NCBI GenBank assembly: GCA_023313575.1
Contig: JAJTTP010000011.1
Span: 930,001-994,000 of the forward strand
Direction: 5' to 3'
DNA: 64,000 bases
Origin: Eutypella sp. D-1
Lineage: Eukaryota > Ascomycota > Sordariomycetes > Xylariales > Diatrypaceae
Shown here in pieces: positions 34,250-46,245 of the stretch. Every line of letters begins with the position of its first letter. The stretch's first letter is position 1. The translations under genes were made by a program, and so were the position numbers. The notes under the pieces were generated by a model. That model was given only the letters and a program-made list of their open reading frames with translations. It was not told where the DNA came from and did not search any database.

Positions 34250-37200
34250 ATGCCGTACATCGATGACGGCTTCGAAGCCCTCTTAGAACCCTTTTATAAT
34301 GGCAAGAAACTTACCGATCCCATTTCTACCGTGGAGGATAAGAATCAGTTACTTCCAGCATTCTTGAAGGTCAAAGGTACGTGTGAGGATACTGAATAAT
34401 TGCGTGGTACTATGCTGACTTAAACAGGTCTGGTCAAACAGTAAGTTACGGGTCACGGGTTACGGTTCTCACACACCCTGACTGAGGTCGTCCCATGTAC
34501 CTGGATTTGACACCTGACTAACTATATCGGTATATAGACACATCGACTCATATAATTTCTTCGTCGATCATGAACTCAAGGAAATTATCAAAGCCAACCG
34601 GATTGTCCGGAGTGATGTCGATAGCAGCTTTTGGATCGAATTCACCGATATCAGGGTTGCCTTGCCAGATCGTCCCGACTCTGGCCAAGGCCGCGTCGCC
34701 AATGACATTACCCCCATGGAATGTCGCCTACGCGACATGACTTACTCCGCCAAGATCCTCATTGATGTCGCCTACACGAGAGAGCGTCAGAGGATCATCA
34801 GAAGAAATGTCGAGCTTGCCCGTATGCCCGTCATGTTGCGCAGCAACAAGTGTCGTCTATACGGCGCCAACAATGCTCAGATGGAGCTCATGAACGAGTG
34901 CCCTCTGGATCCCGGTGGCTATTTCATCATCAACGGCACAGAGAAGGTTATCCTGGTCCAAGAGCAGCTAAGCAAGAACCGTGTCATCGTCGAGGCAGAT
35001 GAGAAGAACAGCATCATCTCTGCTTCCGTTACCAGTTCAACCCACGAGAGAAAGTCAAAGACATACGTACTACTCAAGAAGGATCGAATCAATCTTCAGC
35101 ATAACGTCCTAACCGAGCCGGTACCCATCATCATTGTCCTCAAAGCTCTCGGCGGTCTGTCAGACTATGAGATTATCACCCTCGTTGCTGGTTCCGACGG
35201 AAGATTCCAAGACGACTTCGTAATCAACTTTGATGAAGCCGTCAAAGCCGGCGTGTTTACACAGCAGCAGGCGCTCGAGTATATCGGTGCTCGGGTCAAG
35301 ATGGGAGGTAGGGCCAGCAAGCCAGGTGGCGCTGCACCCCAGCCACGACGCAGCAACGTGGAGGAAGGGCTGGACGCACTCGCCAATATCATCATCGCCC
35401 ACATACCTGTCGAAGGCCTCGATTTCTACCCCAAAGCTGTTTACGTAGCTCTCATGGTTCGCAGAGTTCTAATGGCTCATTATAATCCCAAATTAGTTGA
35501 CGATAGGGACTTCGTCGGTAATAAGCGACTGGAGTTGGCAGGCCAGCTTCTGTCTCTCCTCTTCGAAGATTTGTTCAAGAAGTTCTTAGTCGACCTCAAA
35601 TTCAATATCGAGAATAACCTCAAGAAGCAAAACCGGGCTATCGCGTTCGATCCCCTGATGCAGGTTGGCACACAGGGAAAGCATATCACTGAAGGCATGA
35701 ACCGCGCCATTCAGACTGGTAACTGGAGCGTTAAGCGGTTCAAGATGGACAGAGCAGGTGTCACGCATGTCTTGAGTCGACTTAGCTATATCAGCGCCCT
35801 CGGTATGATGACTCGTATCAGCAGTCAGTTTGAGAAGACCCGAAAAGTGAGTGGTCCTCGTGCGCTGCAACCATCACAGTGGGGTATGCTCTGCCCGTCC
35901 GATACCCCTGAAGGCGAGGCTTGTGGTCTGGTAAAGAACTTGGCGTTGATGACGCATATCACAACAAATTTTGACGAAGAGCCCGTCAAACGCTGGGCTT
36001 TCACCCTGGATTCTGGTGTTGAACCTCTACGCAGTTTCAGCGGCTCCGAACTCCACCGGCCAGGAACCTACATTATACACATCAACGGCACGCCATTCGC
36101 GTTGACGCGATTTCCTAAACGTTTTGCCGGAAAGTTCAGGACAATGAGGCGCCGGGGTTGGATCTCGCCATTCGTCAGCATTAACGTCAACACGCAGCTC
36201 TCTGCAGTGCACATCGCAAGTGACGAGGGGCGCATCTGTCGCCCATACATCATCGTGAAGAACGGCGAGGCGAAGATCAAAGAGAGCCATCTTCGACTCT
36301 TACAAGCCGGGAAAGCTACGTTCGATGACTTCCTAACACAAGGTGTTGTCGAATATCTTGACGTCAACGAGGAAAACGACGCCTTGGTTGCCCTCTATGA
36401 ACGAGATATCACTAAGGCCACTACACATCTCGAAATTGAGCCGTTCACTATTCTAGGTGCCGTCGCCGGTCTGATTCCCTTCCCACATCACAACCAGTCA
36501 CCCCGAAACACATATCAATGTGCTATGGGTAAACAAGCAATTGGAGCTATTGCCTACAACCAGTTCAACCGTATCGATACCTTACTCTACACTCTAGTCT
36601 ATCCTCAAAGGCCTATGGTCATCTCCAAGACGATAGAATTGATCCACTACGACAAGTTGCCAGCCGGACAGAATGCAACGGTTGTGGTCATGTCATACTC
36701 AGGATATGATATCGAAGATGCGCTGGTCCTCAACAAGGCCTCTATTGACCGGGGCTTTGGAAGATGCCAAGTCTTCCGCAAATACACCACAGAACTCCAG
36801 AGATACCCTAACGGAAGCCGCGAGCGGATCGGAGATAAGGACGCCCAGCCGAAGAACATCGCTCTCGGTGAGGACGGCGTTGCTGATGTGGGATTCCGTG
36901 TCAAGAACGGCGACGTTCTCCTGAAGAAAGAGAGTCCGGTAGACATAAGCCCAGCCCTCGGGTTCACACGCAAGACAGACGAGTATCGCGAAACACCTCT
37001 CTCCTACCGACTACCCGATATTGCCTATATCGACAAAGTCATGACCACCCAGACAGAGAGGGAGACACAACTCATCAAGATCCAGACGCGACAGACCAGG
37101 CGTCCCGAGCTCGGTGACAAGTTCTCATCCCGCCACGGTCAGAAGGGTGTAGTCGGCATTATAGTCGACCAGGAGGATATGCCATTCTCGGACGAGGGCA

Positions 37201-37850
37201 TAGTCCCCGATATTATCATGAACCCACACGGTTTCCCGTCCCGTATGACCGTCGGCAAGTTGCTCGAGTGCCTGACGGGCAAGGCGGCCGTAGTGCAGGG
37301 TCGCAAGGACTACGGGTACGGCGATGCGTTCCGCTCACACCCACTCGAGGCCATGGCGGCGGAGTTGGTGGCCAAGGGGTTCTCGTGGGAGGGCAAGGAT
37401 TACTTCACATCGGGAATCACGGGTGAACCGCTGCAGGCGTACATCTTCAACGGGCCGATCTACTATCAGCGTCTGAAGCACATGGTGCAGGATAAGATGC
37501 ACTCGCGGTCTCGGGGCCCGCGGGCTATCTTGACACGGCAGCCAACGGAGGGTCGATCGCGCGACGGCGGTCTGCGTCTTGGTGAAATGGAGCGCGATTG
37601 TCTAATCGCATACGGGGCGTCGCAGCTCCTACTGGAGCGCCTCATGGTCAGCTCCGACGGCACCGAGATCGACATCTGCCAGCGCTGCGGCCTCTTCGGC
37701 TACAAGGGCTACTGCGGGACCTGCCGTTCCACCCGCGGCGTCGCCAAGATGACTATGCCCTACGCCGCCAAGCTCCTCGTCCAGGAACTCATCAGCATGA
37801 ACGTCGGCGTCCGCCTCCAGCTCGAGGACGAGTTCCCGCACCCGCGCTAG
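34250..37850 (+). CDS. RPC2: DNA-directed RNA polymerase III subunit RPC2
   Basis: Exons 34250-34376, 34428-34440 (13 nt) and 34538-37850 give 1150 residues, almost exactly the length of yeast Rpc2/Ret1. The N-terminus reads MPYIDDGFEALLEPFYNG, and the micro-exon restores LKVKGLVKQHIDSYNFF. RPB2-family blocks are all present: protrusion and fork (GYFIINGTEKVILVQEQLSKN, written here only in part as GTEKVILVQEQ), WGMLCPSDTPEGEACGLVKN, SYSGYDIEDALVLNKAS, the hybrid-binding GDKFSSRHGQKGVVG near residue 905, and the C-terminal zinc site C1094-x2-C1097-x8-C1106-x2-C1109. The protein is the catalytic partner of RPC1 in the nucleus and transcribes tRNA, 5S and U6 genes. It is the Pol III paralog, not RPB2 or RPA2, judged by the MPYIDDGFEALLEPFYNG start and overall length. 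Confidence 0.96.
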
Positions 37851-38281
37851 GGGCCGGGTACGGGACCGACCTCCGGGCATCGGTATTGAGCGAGACTGGT
37901 CCACGTTTGCTATTACATGTTGGGCTTAGGTGAGGCGGTGAGATCGGGGTGTGGTGGTCGCAACCTGGTGAATCGTAGTAGGAGCAGTAGGTGTATGTCG
38001 TATAAGTTGTCAACTTTAAGCATCGGATGGCGTACCTGTTATTCGTCAGAAATTTTCAGTAGAGGTTGGGAGAAAATCATAGCATAGCCAATCAAGAACG
38101 AATGCAATATCATCATTATCACTCATTCGCGTCTTCCCAAAGTAATATGGGCGATGAGTGTCCACAATATGTGCTTTCGAGAAGTGAACCGGTCTTGCTA
38201 GGTTAATAACTTGAGGGTATAATAATACTCAAGAGACACAGGTATACACGTCCACGCACACGCACACGCACGCCAGCCGGC
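37851..38281. other. Convergent 3' region of RPC2 and RAD57
   Basis: 431 bases between two stop codons on opposite strands; it must contain both 3' ends. A short CACACGCACACGCACACG-like CA-rich run lies just right of 38245. No other feature is seen. Confidence 0.6.
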
Positions 38282-40039
38282 TCAAAATCCTTCTTTTGCC
38301 TTCCCCTTCCCCTTGACCTTCCTTTCCACGGCCTTCAGCCCACCCATCGTGATATCGAACTCGACAGGGCCGCTACCGTCGCTTCCGTCTAGCCCCGGGG
38401 CAGAGGGCGCAACGTGGGGCGCGAACACAACCTTCATCCAGCGACGCCACCCGCCCTTCCGAAGAACCCCGCCCGTCACCGCCGCCGTATCCGCATCTTC
38501 GTCCTCGATCCCGGAACCGCGGTTATACACGGGCCTCTTGAGCAGCGCGACGCGCGCCGAGAGTTGCGTTCCCCAGACGAGACCCAGACTGGGCGTCTTC
38601 ATGGACATAGAGGTGCCGTGGTAGTGGTGGAGATAGTCGTCTCCCCACCCCGTAAACCACCGTTGCTGGTGGTCGAGTAGCAGCGCCGGCGGCGCCGGGG
38701 GCTCGTAGTCCTCGGGCGCGGGCTCCGGCATGCTGGATCGCACGGCCGCCATCGCCATCATCGCCTGCTCGTCGTCCTCATCCTCCCCTCCTACACTTTT
38801 CTCTCCGTCGTTGTGTCCTCTAGACTGTTGAGGCGGTGGCGTCGGCACGGGCACGCTGCTCGTCGGGGGTTCCGGATCTTTCTCCCGCCGTGGTAGCGCG
38901 CCGGCGTCTAGCCGCCGGCTCCGCGAGGCCAGCGGGCTCTCCTGGGATTGCTTGACGACGGCTCGAGGGTAATGATACGGCTGACGCTGCGTCGACGGGC
39001 CGGGTAGGCTGCTCTTAGGGGCCGCCGGCGTCGCCCGCGGCAAGGAGGAACTGGGCACGGAGGCGGGTGCGGAGTACGAGGAGGGAAATCTGTCGGCTAC
39101 CTGATTCGAGACGACAACGGCGAGGTTGTGCTGCCGTGCCAGCTCGTGCAGCTGGCGGCCCAGACGCACGAGGTCGCTGCCGCGCGCCGCCAGCCCAGCG
39201 GCACCGCCCCGCGCGGAGGAACCGTTGCCGCCGCGCTCGAACTCCGCCCGGTAGTTGGCCGCCACGCTGTCGAGCACCACGAGCCCGACGTTGCGCCGCG
39301 CCACCTCGACGGGCACCTGGAAGGTGAGGATGTGGTCCTGCGACTCGAGGTCCGGGGTGACGGTACTAATGATGTTGTCGAGGGAAGGCTTCTCCATCCC
39401 TAGCTCCGCGTCCGCATCCGCATCCGCATCCGTCCCTGTGAAGCGGGGGTGGTTCCTTAGGATCTGCGATAGGCGCACGGTGGATAGCGGGGCCTCAGTG
39501 GACAGGTAGAGCGCCGGCCGGCCGAGCCCACCGTGCGCGGGCGGCAGCTGGACCGACAGCAGCAACGTCAGAAGGAGCTGGGTCTTGCCGGCGCCGCTCT
39601 CACCCGTGATCTCGGTCACGTGGCCGACGGGAACGCCGCCGCCCAGCGCCGCGTCCAGCGACGTGTCCAGCGTGCTGATCGTCTGCCACCGGGCCGCCAG
39701 CATCGGCAGTGTGCTATGCAACGTGGTGGCGGCGGCATCTACCGGCTCCGGCTGTGTCTCCGTCTGCGCTGCCGCTTTGGTCGCGTCGTCCTTACCCGGC
39801 CCCGGCCCCGGCTGCTGCTGCTGCTTATTTGACACGCCCAGATCGGCATGTAGGGCGGTGAGCACGGCGGCACAGAGACGCTTGACATCGAGCAGCGGCA
39901 GCTGAGTGCGCCTCCCGATTTCGGCGACCTCAAGGGTCAGAAGGTCGGCGGTGGTCAGCTGCTGCCGCTCGAGGGCCGGGAGCAGCCGCGCATACTGGCC
40001 AATGGGGAAGTCGGGCAGGATGCGCGACAGATCCGTCAT
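38282..40039 (-). CDS. RAD57: Rad51 paralog, Rad57 type
   Basis: A single exon encodes 585 residues from the ATG at 40039. Residues 1-65 are a helix-hairpin-helix-like N-terminal domain (TTADLLTLEVAEIGRRTQ, LPLLDVKRL). The RecA core has Walker A GESGAGKT at 146-153, LYLSTEAPLSTVRLSQIL at 178-194, and Walker B VGLVVLDSVAANYRAEFERG from 251, followed by VVVSNQVADRF; these match fungal Rad57 closely. In yeast, Rad57 pairs with Rad55 to stabilise Rad51 filaments in recombination repair. From about residue 325 to 470 there is a long Pro/Ser-rich disordered insertion before the last conserved core strand (LVWGTQLSARVALLKR), making it longer than yeast Rad57 (460 residues). An Asp-Ala repeat (about 204-211) comes from a GCATCC microsatellite. 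The C-terminus is Lys-rich. Confidence 0.88.
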   Translation of the reverse strand: MTDLSRILPDFPIGQYARLLPALERQQLTTADLLTLEVAEIGRRTQLPLLDVKRLCAAVLTALHADLGVSNKQQQQPGPGPGKDDATKAAAQTETQPEPVDAAATTLHSTLPMLAARWQTISTLDTSLDAALGGGVPVGHVTEITGESGAGKTQLLLTLLLSVQLPPAHGGLGRPALYLSTEAPLSTVRLSQILRNHPRFTGTDADADADAELGMEKPSLDNIISTVTPDLESQDHILTFQVPVEVARRNVGLVVLDSVAANYRAEFERGGNGSSARGGAAGLAARGSDLVRLGRQLHELARQHNLAVVVSNQVADRFPSSYSAPASVPSSSLPRATPAAPKSSLPGPSTQRQPYHYPRAVVKQSQESPLASRSRRLDAGALPRREKDPEPPTSSVPVPTPPPQQSRGHNDGEKSVGGEDEDDEQAMMAMAAVRSSMPEPAPEDYEPPAPPALLLDHQQRWFTGWGDDYLHHYHGTSMSMKTPSLGLVWGTQLSARVALLKRPVYNRGSGIEDEDADTAAVTGGVLRKGGWRRWMKVVFAPHVAPSAPGLDGSDGSGPVEFDITMGGLKAVERKVKGKGKAKEGF

Positions 40040-42166
40040 GAGGAGGGATGGGCGGCGATCGTCGTCCCTTGCCTCCTCATCTGGGCAGGCGTTCGTTCGT
40101 CAGGTTAATGGTGTGTTGCTCGGCTACGGCCTGGGATCGCTGACTCTATTTTTGCTTTTTTTTGTTTTTCTTCTCCCCTTTTACTAATTCGGGAGTCACG
40201 ATAGGTCGTTATAGGGCTGACAATTAGCTGCCTAAGTTACGTACTTAGGTAGGTATCTAGTCTAGGGATCTACCTAGGTAGCACGAGTGGCTGCGGGCCA
40301 AAAAAGTCGCGTCTGCTTGGGGTCTTCGGCCGTCTTCAGGGCTGTCTGAATGTCGGAAGTCGGAGGTCGGGATGTCGGCGCTTTAACAACTGTTAACTGA
40401 CCATCTACGGAGTATACCTGTGTGTAGTATGTATGCAGGTGCCTTAGGTGCCTTATTAGGTGCCCATGCAGTTTGTTTATTATCGATGTGGTCTAGGTAC
40501 CTTATGTAAGCACGGAAAACTAGCGGAATGAAAGCCGTCCTCATAAAGTTAGGGTAAGACTAGACCCCTGGCAGCCCCTTAGCAAGGCCCCCTCAAGCTA
40601 GCACTACCTATCTGTCCATCGGCGTATGTACCGGCTGAAAGATCTTCGGTTGGGGTTCAGGTTGGCCCCTGAGCTCCTGCTTCTACCCACCAATCATCGA
40701 CCTCGTGCTGCTCTTTTTTCACTGGGCTGTCAACTAAGCTAAGCTGGGGCTTGCCAGGGTTACTGCGGCTTACCCGCCATTATCACAAGGTTCTTTTCGC
40801 TTATTAATTCCGATCTTGTGTTAGTCTTTTCTCTCTCTCTCTGGAAACCCACATTCCACGCCATACATAGTACTACTACCTGGACTACCCAGCTCTATAC
40901 TACAGTATACCGTTGACGATGTTGACCCTTGATTTGTTGCCTTGATTTGTTTGATATCAGCACGGTGGAATATTTACCGATCATCTTACCTAGCAGGCCT
41001 ACGTAGTCAATTTATTGCAATTCGAGCCTGCATATGGCCCTTTTCTTTTCACGGGGAATAACCACGTATCATACACAGACCGTAGCCGCCGTTATATAGT
41101 CAAAGACATAATTCGTTCTTGAAACCATGTGGTACCCTACTCAAGCTGAACGTCAGGTTCCTGCCTTCATGTCAAGTGTTCTGGATCCCTTGCTTGGTTG
41201 GTTTACGACGTCTCCCTCACTATAGTGGTAGGCTAGTTTCCTCTCTTGTGGTTACTTCGTATCTCAGGTTTCACTTTGCCACGTCTGAACCCTAGTCATA
41301 TCTGGATCCCGATGCTTTTTTCATACGCGGTAATAACCGTGGGGCCAGCCATGGTGAGGAGAATACCGAAAGTCCACACACAAGCTTTTTCGGCTAGCTA
41401 ATCCTATTCTTAATCAGTAACCTCTTGTCTATCGACAAGGCAGACCATCCATGGTAGGAGAATTCATGTGGCATTTAACCCCATAGATACCGAGGCAACC
41501 TATTCAAGCAGTGATAGCAATAGTTATAAATTGCAATGCGGTAACTTACTATGTAAAACATCTACTCGAGGAACATTTCATGTCACGGCGTCTTCGGATT
41601 CCTCGGTGTAGCATATATTCAGAAAGCTTGAGGTTTGGCCTCGCCAGTCCAGGACTGATCGCGTGTTGTTAGTACCATTGATAGCCCCTTGGCACATGCA
41701 CCGAAATGTTCAGCTTTGCAAGCCACATCGATAGTCCACTTCTCCATTGGCTACCTGGACTGACGATGCGGGACATCAATCTCTCCTCTACAGATCCGGT
41801 GGCTGGTTAAGGTATAGCCCAAGGCGAATCGAAGTAGAGCTAGCAACCACGATGGACCTGCGGGCGCCGACTTCAGGCTCTCTTCTCTGGGGATTTCGCC
41901 TTGCCATCAGAGATTGTGAGCAGCCCAGTTGTCGGGGTATGCCATGTTGCTGTTCATCATGACCCATAAGGAAAGCTGTCGCCCCGATCGGAGCTTCCTC
42001 CCGATTTCTCTTCCTTGGGTTTTCGCAAATCTTCTGCTAGGCTAGGTTCTCCTGTCTACCCAGTACGTCAGCCAGGACTGTTCTTCCACCAGACAGGCCT
42101 ACACTTGAGTTGCCTCATTGATAATTGGATCATCATTCTTCTCGTTGGAATCTAATTCCCATAGCA
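40040..42166. other. Divergent intergenic region between RAD57 and the membrane-protein gene
   Basis: 2.1 kb with no recognisable gene. It holds CTTAGGTAGGTATCTAG and TACCTAGGTAGC motifs (40244-40282), a GTCGGA-type degenerate repeat (40351-40381), and three copies of AGGTGCC (40437-40463). Confidence 0.5.
40437..40463. repeat. Short AGGTGCC direct repeats
   Basis: AGGTGCCTT, AGGTGCCTTATT and AGGTGCCCA follow each other within 30 bases upstream of RAD57. Confidence 0.7.
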
Positions 42167-43631
42167 ATGGCTTCGGCGATTTTCCTGGCCGCGTCTTTTG
42201 GCGTTGCCGTCCAGGCAATGGCCCTCGATAGTTACATCGCGAGGCCAACCGACGGTGCTGTGCCCAGCCCGGTTCAAGAGTTCCCCAGTCGCATCACGGT
42301 CCCGCCCAGCGCACTGGAGTTGGCCAAAAGACAAGACACTCAGACAGTTCTCGTCGGTCCCGACAATGTTTGCGGATATATCAGTGGTCGCGCCGGTAAG
42401 GAGATGGCTGTTCCACCCACATAATATCGTCAACACTTGGGCTAATCACTCGATGCAGGGGCCGCCTATAGCTGTAACGCGCTCACCGCGACCTGCGCCT
42501 TTGTGACAACATCCGACGTAGGGGCTGTCGCGTGCTGTAACGAGGATGACTGTGGCCTGAGGTTCGGCTGTCTGGACTACGACCAAATCATGTCATCAAG
42601 CGCGTGTGACTATGGTTGTTTCCAAGATACCTTTACCGTCAAATGGTAAGTCACCTTTGTGAGCCAAAGTCTGGCTAGGCTCTTGTTAACACACATCCAG
42701 CACAAGCACTGCCTACCCATACTGCGGCACGGTATCGTTCTTCGATGGGGTTGTAGATTATTACTGCGATTCTCTCAACGGTTCCATAGTACAAAAGGCG
42801 GAGACCACTTTCAGCGGCCAGACCGATGATAGGAGTTTCACACCGGTCGCAGTCACTCTTGAGACTGATACCAATACCTCCGCGAGGCCCTCTCGTACCT
42901 CGACCGGCAATGACGAGGATGAAGATTCAGCATCGAACTCGCCCGGCACGGGCTCTACACCGACGAATTCGAGCACCCCTGCTCCGCCCTCCGGCGGAGG
43001 CAGCTCGAGCAACACCGGCGCCATCGTTGGTGGTGTGGTAGGAGGTGTTGGTGGCATCGCTGTGATCGGTCTGGTCGCCTGGCTACTGATCCGCCGCCGT
43101 AATAAAAACAAGCCGGTGCAGCAGCCGATCCAACAGCCTCCCCAACAGCCGGGCTACCCTCCAATGCAGCAGCAGGGACCTGGGCCTCACCCTGGACACC
43201 AATCCGTCTATAACCCTGCGTATGGGCCGCCGCCTCAGCAGCAGCAGTACGGCGGGCAGTCGAACCAACCAGCATCGCCGCAATACCCGCCGGGCTATTA
43301 CCAGGATCAGAACAAGCCACCCGGCTTCGTCAGCATGGCAGCGGTGCCTGCGGCGGGGGCCCAGGTGCCTGACAGGAACGACTCCACGAGCCCCGTGTCG
43401 CAGTCTCAAGACAACAGAGTCAGCATGCAGCCCTCAAGCCCTACGTCAACAGTTCACTCGAACTACCCGCCGAGCCAGTACGGCCAGCCCCAGCCCCCGC
43501 AGCAGCAGCAACAGCAACAGGGCCATCCCTCGGGCGTCCCGCCCACCGTCCACGAGGCCAGCAGCAACGTCGTCGGCCAGAACAACTGGAACGATAACCA
43601 CCACGGCCAGTACCATGAGCTACAGTCGTAA
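42167..43631 (+). CDS. Secreted-ectodomain single-pass membrane protein, Cys-rich
   Basis: Exons 42167-42395, 42459-42645 and 42701-43631 give 448 residues. A signal peptide is likely at residues 1-22 (MASAIFLAASFGVAVQAMA). The ectodomain has a cysteine-rich module at about 70-165 (ACCNEDDCGLRFGC, SACDYGCFQD, AYPYCGTVSFFDG, VVDYYCDSL), then a Ser/Thr/Pro-rich stalk suited to O-glycosylation, and a Gly/Ser hinge. One membrane helix lies at about 246-268 (IVGGVVGGVGGIAVIGLVAW), followed by RRRNKNK and a 180-residue Pro/Gln-rich cytosolic tail ending HHGQYHELQS. The layout resembles fungal wall-stress sensors (WSC or Mid2-like) but the Cys spacing is not that of a WSC domain. It probably sits in the plasma membrane; ligand and signalling role are unknown. 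Confidence 0.82.
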
Positions 43632-46195
43632 AGGGTAAACCTAGCAAAGAGCTTAAAAACAATGAGGACGAAAAAAAATGAACAAAAAACAGTAAAGAGT
43701 AACGGCCGGACGGAGCAGGATGTAATATTTGTGGATCACGTTCAAACGCTTTTCGTTGCACATGGTACGATTTCCTTTGGCTTAGCATCTGATGGGTACT
43801 CTAATGGGGTCTCTTTCTCCTCGCATGCATTTTCGACGGCGTTCGGTTCTGCTGCTAGTTAGAATGTATTGTATAGAGAATATTGTACCTACCTACCTCA
43901 CCTTGGATGCCTTGAACGTCCTAGGCAAGGCAATGCTTAATACTGATTAACTGCTTGATGAGGCTTTAGTAGTACCGCCACAACTGGGGTTTCCATGAAG
44001 TGCTAATCTCATGTTCTTCCTGCAAGGAATAGTCAGACTAGACTTGCGCTGCTTTTACCCCGACGGGTTGTCGTAGCCGCGGTATCGTCATGGCCTCCTG
44101 TCAGCTTGTCATGGATAACTCCCAGTCTGAATGCCTGAGATCCAGGTTGATATGTATTTATTGAGATGGTATTTTCTCATGGATGACTGTAGCTGTTATC
44201 ATTGACCACGCAGGCAGAGAACATGAACCTGTGGAAGAGGCAAGATCATATCACACGCAGCTATCGTTTCGAATGCGGCGAATAGATCATAATCATAATC
44301 ATAATGTAATCCAGATACTGATGTCCCACGTCAAGTATCTGGCACTGCGTGCGTTCCTAGACGCTTGTGGCTCGGTATCCTGACGTATCTGCCCGCTTGA
44401 ATCCGCCAAATAGGGGATATTAGTGGGTCCAAGGTTTATGAGGAGATAGCACGAATGAAATCGTTCCATATGCCGCGATTGATATGCTTAATTGTTCCAC
44501 GGAGTTTCCATTGCCTTTTTTTAATAGGAGGTGAAGATCGCCTTGGTAGTTCCGTTTGCTCTTACCATGTACAGCCCTGCTTAGGCGATGAGTAGGAGAA
44601 GAGACGGCCGGCGAGAGCGAGACTGTAGTCACGATTACATTCCTTAAGACGGTGTCCTGCGTAAGAAGGGAATTAGGCCAAAATTTGATTCGTTGCTTAG
44701 AAGATCATGGTACTCGAGAATCACCCTTAACTTCTATGTGTGGAAAGCGTGGGATCGGGGCGGAGATGGCTACGATCAAGCAATTGTGGAAGCTACGAAA
44801 GATGCAAGGGTGTGAACACTGCTATCATACTGCTTGTCAACTTCCTACTACGTGCGCCGGCGGCTGCGCTGGAATACGAGTACGGTGAAAAGAGAAATCA
44901 AGTTTCACCTAAGTTGGCATACCATTTACACGCACTTCTCGTTCGATCTACTTAGGGCTTGGTGGTACTAGCCCGCCTTTATGGAAGTTTTGCCCCCGAG
45001 CGCCCTCTCTCAATGAGTCACCGTTCAATACCGTGAGAATAGCTCCATCTGGAACCTGAGGATAACTCTTGAATAATCAGCTACTGTCAACTAGGTGATC
45101 AGCGACGGTATTGAAGGGCTGCCTACCAGTAAAGGAGTCCGTGAGAGACTCTTCTCTTACGCCTCTGCCAGAGCCATGTATACGAACGAGTCCCACGACT
45201 ACTCCTTTAATCTTGCAGAGATACTTGAATCTCTAGTGTGGTGTCTCGTTATATATCATTTGGAACGCATTTCTGGTATGTATGCCTTATGTCGATGCTA
45301 TATAGAAAAGTGTATTAACAACCCTAAATACTACCTAGCTATTGCTACCAGCTGGACCTGGATTTGGTTGACACAGAGGCTGTAACATCGTGTGCTTGTA
45401 CTAGGTAACCGTCCTCGTCTTCGTGCCAAGGCACACTTTAGAGCAATCGAATAATGCATGTTCCCAGAGCGACAGTTTCTTGACTGATCCAAGGCAGCTT
45501 AAATACGCACCATGTCCACTACTTACATCTGTATGGCTTCAATAATAGAATAGACGTGCAAGCCGTCAGCCGGGAGCACGGATTGACCAGATCCTGTAGG
45601 GCTCAAGGATGAAGATATACTGGGTATTCTGCCAGTTCTAACCACAAATTGGTACGCCATTGATTGCATCAAGTGTTTATACATATGACAACGTCGCATT
45701 GAACCATCCTTGTTATCGGGACAGGGGGCGCAATTTAAACCAATGTCAATCTGAACAGAGTAGAGTGCCTTCACTTCTAGATATTTTGACATCCTCGGGA
45801 AAGTTTCGGTGTTGTTGACCCCACCAATGAAAACAGCAGCGGTCTCCGGTATAGGAGATGAAGTACCGACCGTAATTTCCTCTATTGCCTACCTATGCCC
45901 CGTAACATCTTACTTAAAAACCATGAACTGGGGGGGACTGGGGTAAAACCTCTGCGTCAATGCGTCTTTATCGCGAAGGGGAGCGAGACCCGGCGACTCG
46001 GCGTGGGGTGGCATCATCTAGAAACGAGGGTGGGGCATTGACGAAGCATATATAATGATGAATCCTTAACATTTCCAAGGTTACGGAACTTAACCATGAG
46101 ACTGACTAACTTGGAAGGTATTATTTGATAACGAAAATGAAAAGCCAAGTGAAAAAGAGCCTGAGATAAAAACCCCTAGTCTGCCAGGTATGTCG

Positions 46196-46245
46196 GAAGC
46201 GTGGAAGCGTGGAAGCATGAAAGCATGGGAGCATGGAAAGCGGCA
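46196..46245. repeat. Degenerate GTGGAAGC tandem repeat
   Basis: Consecutive 8-9 nt units read GGAAGCGT, GGAAGCGT, GGAAGCAT, GAAAGCAT, GGGAGCAT, GGAAAGCG: about six imperfect copies. Confidence 0.75.
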
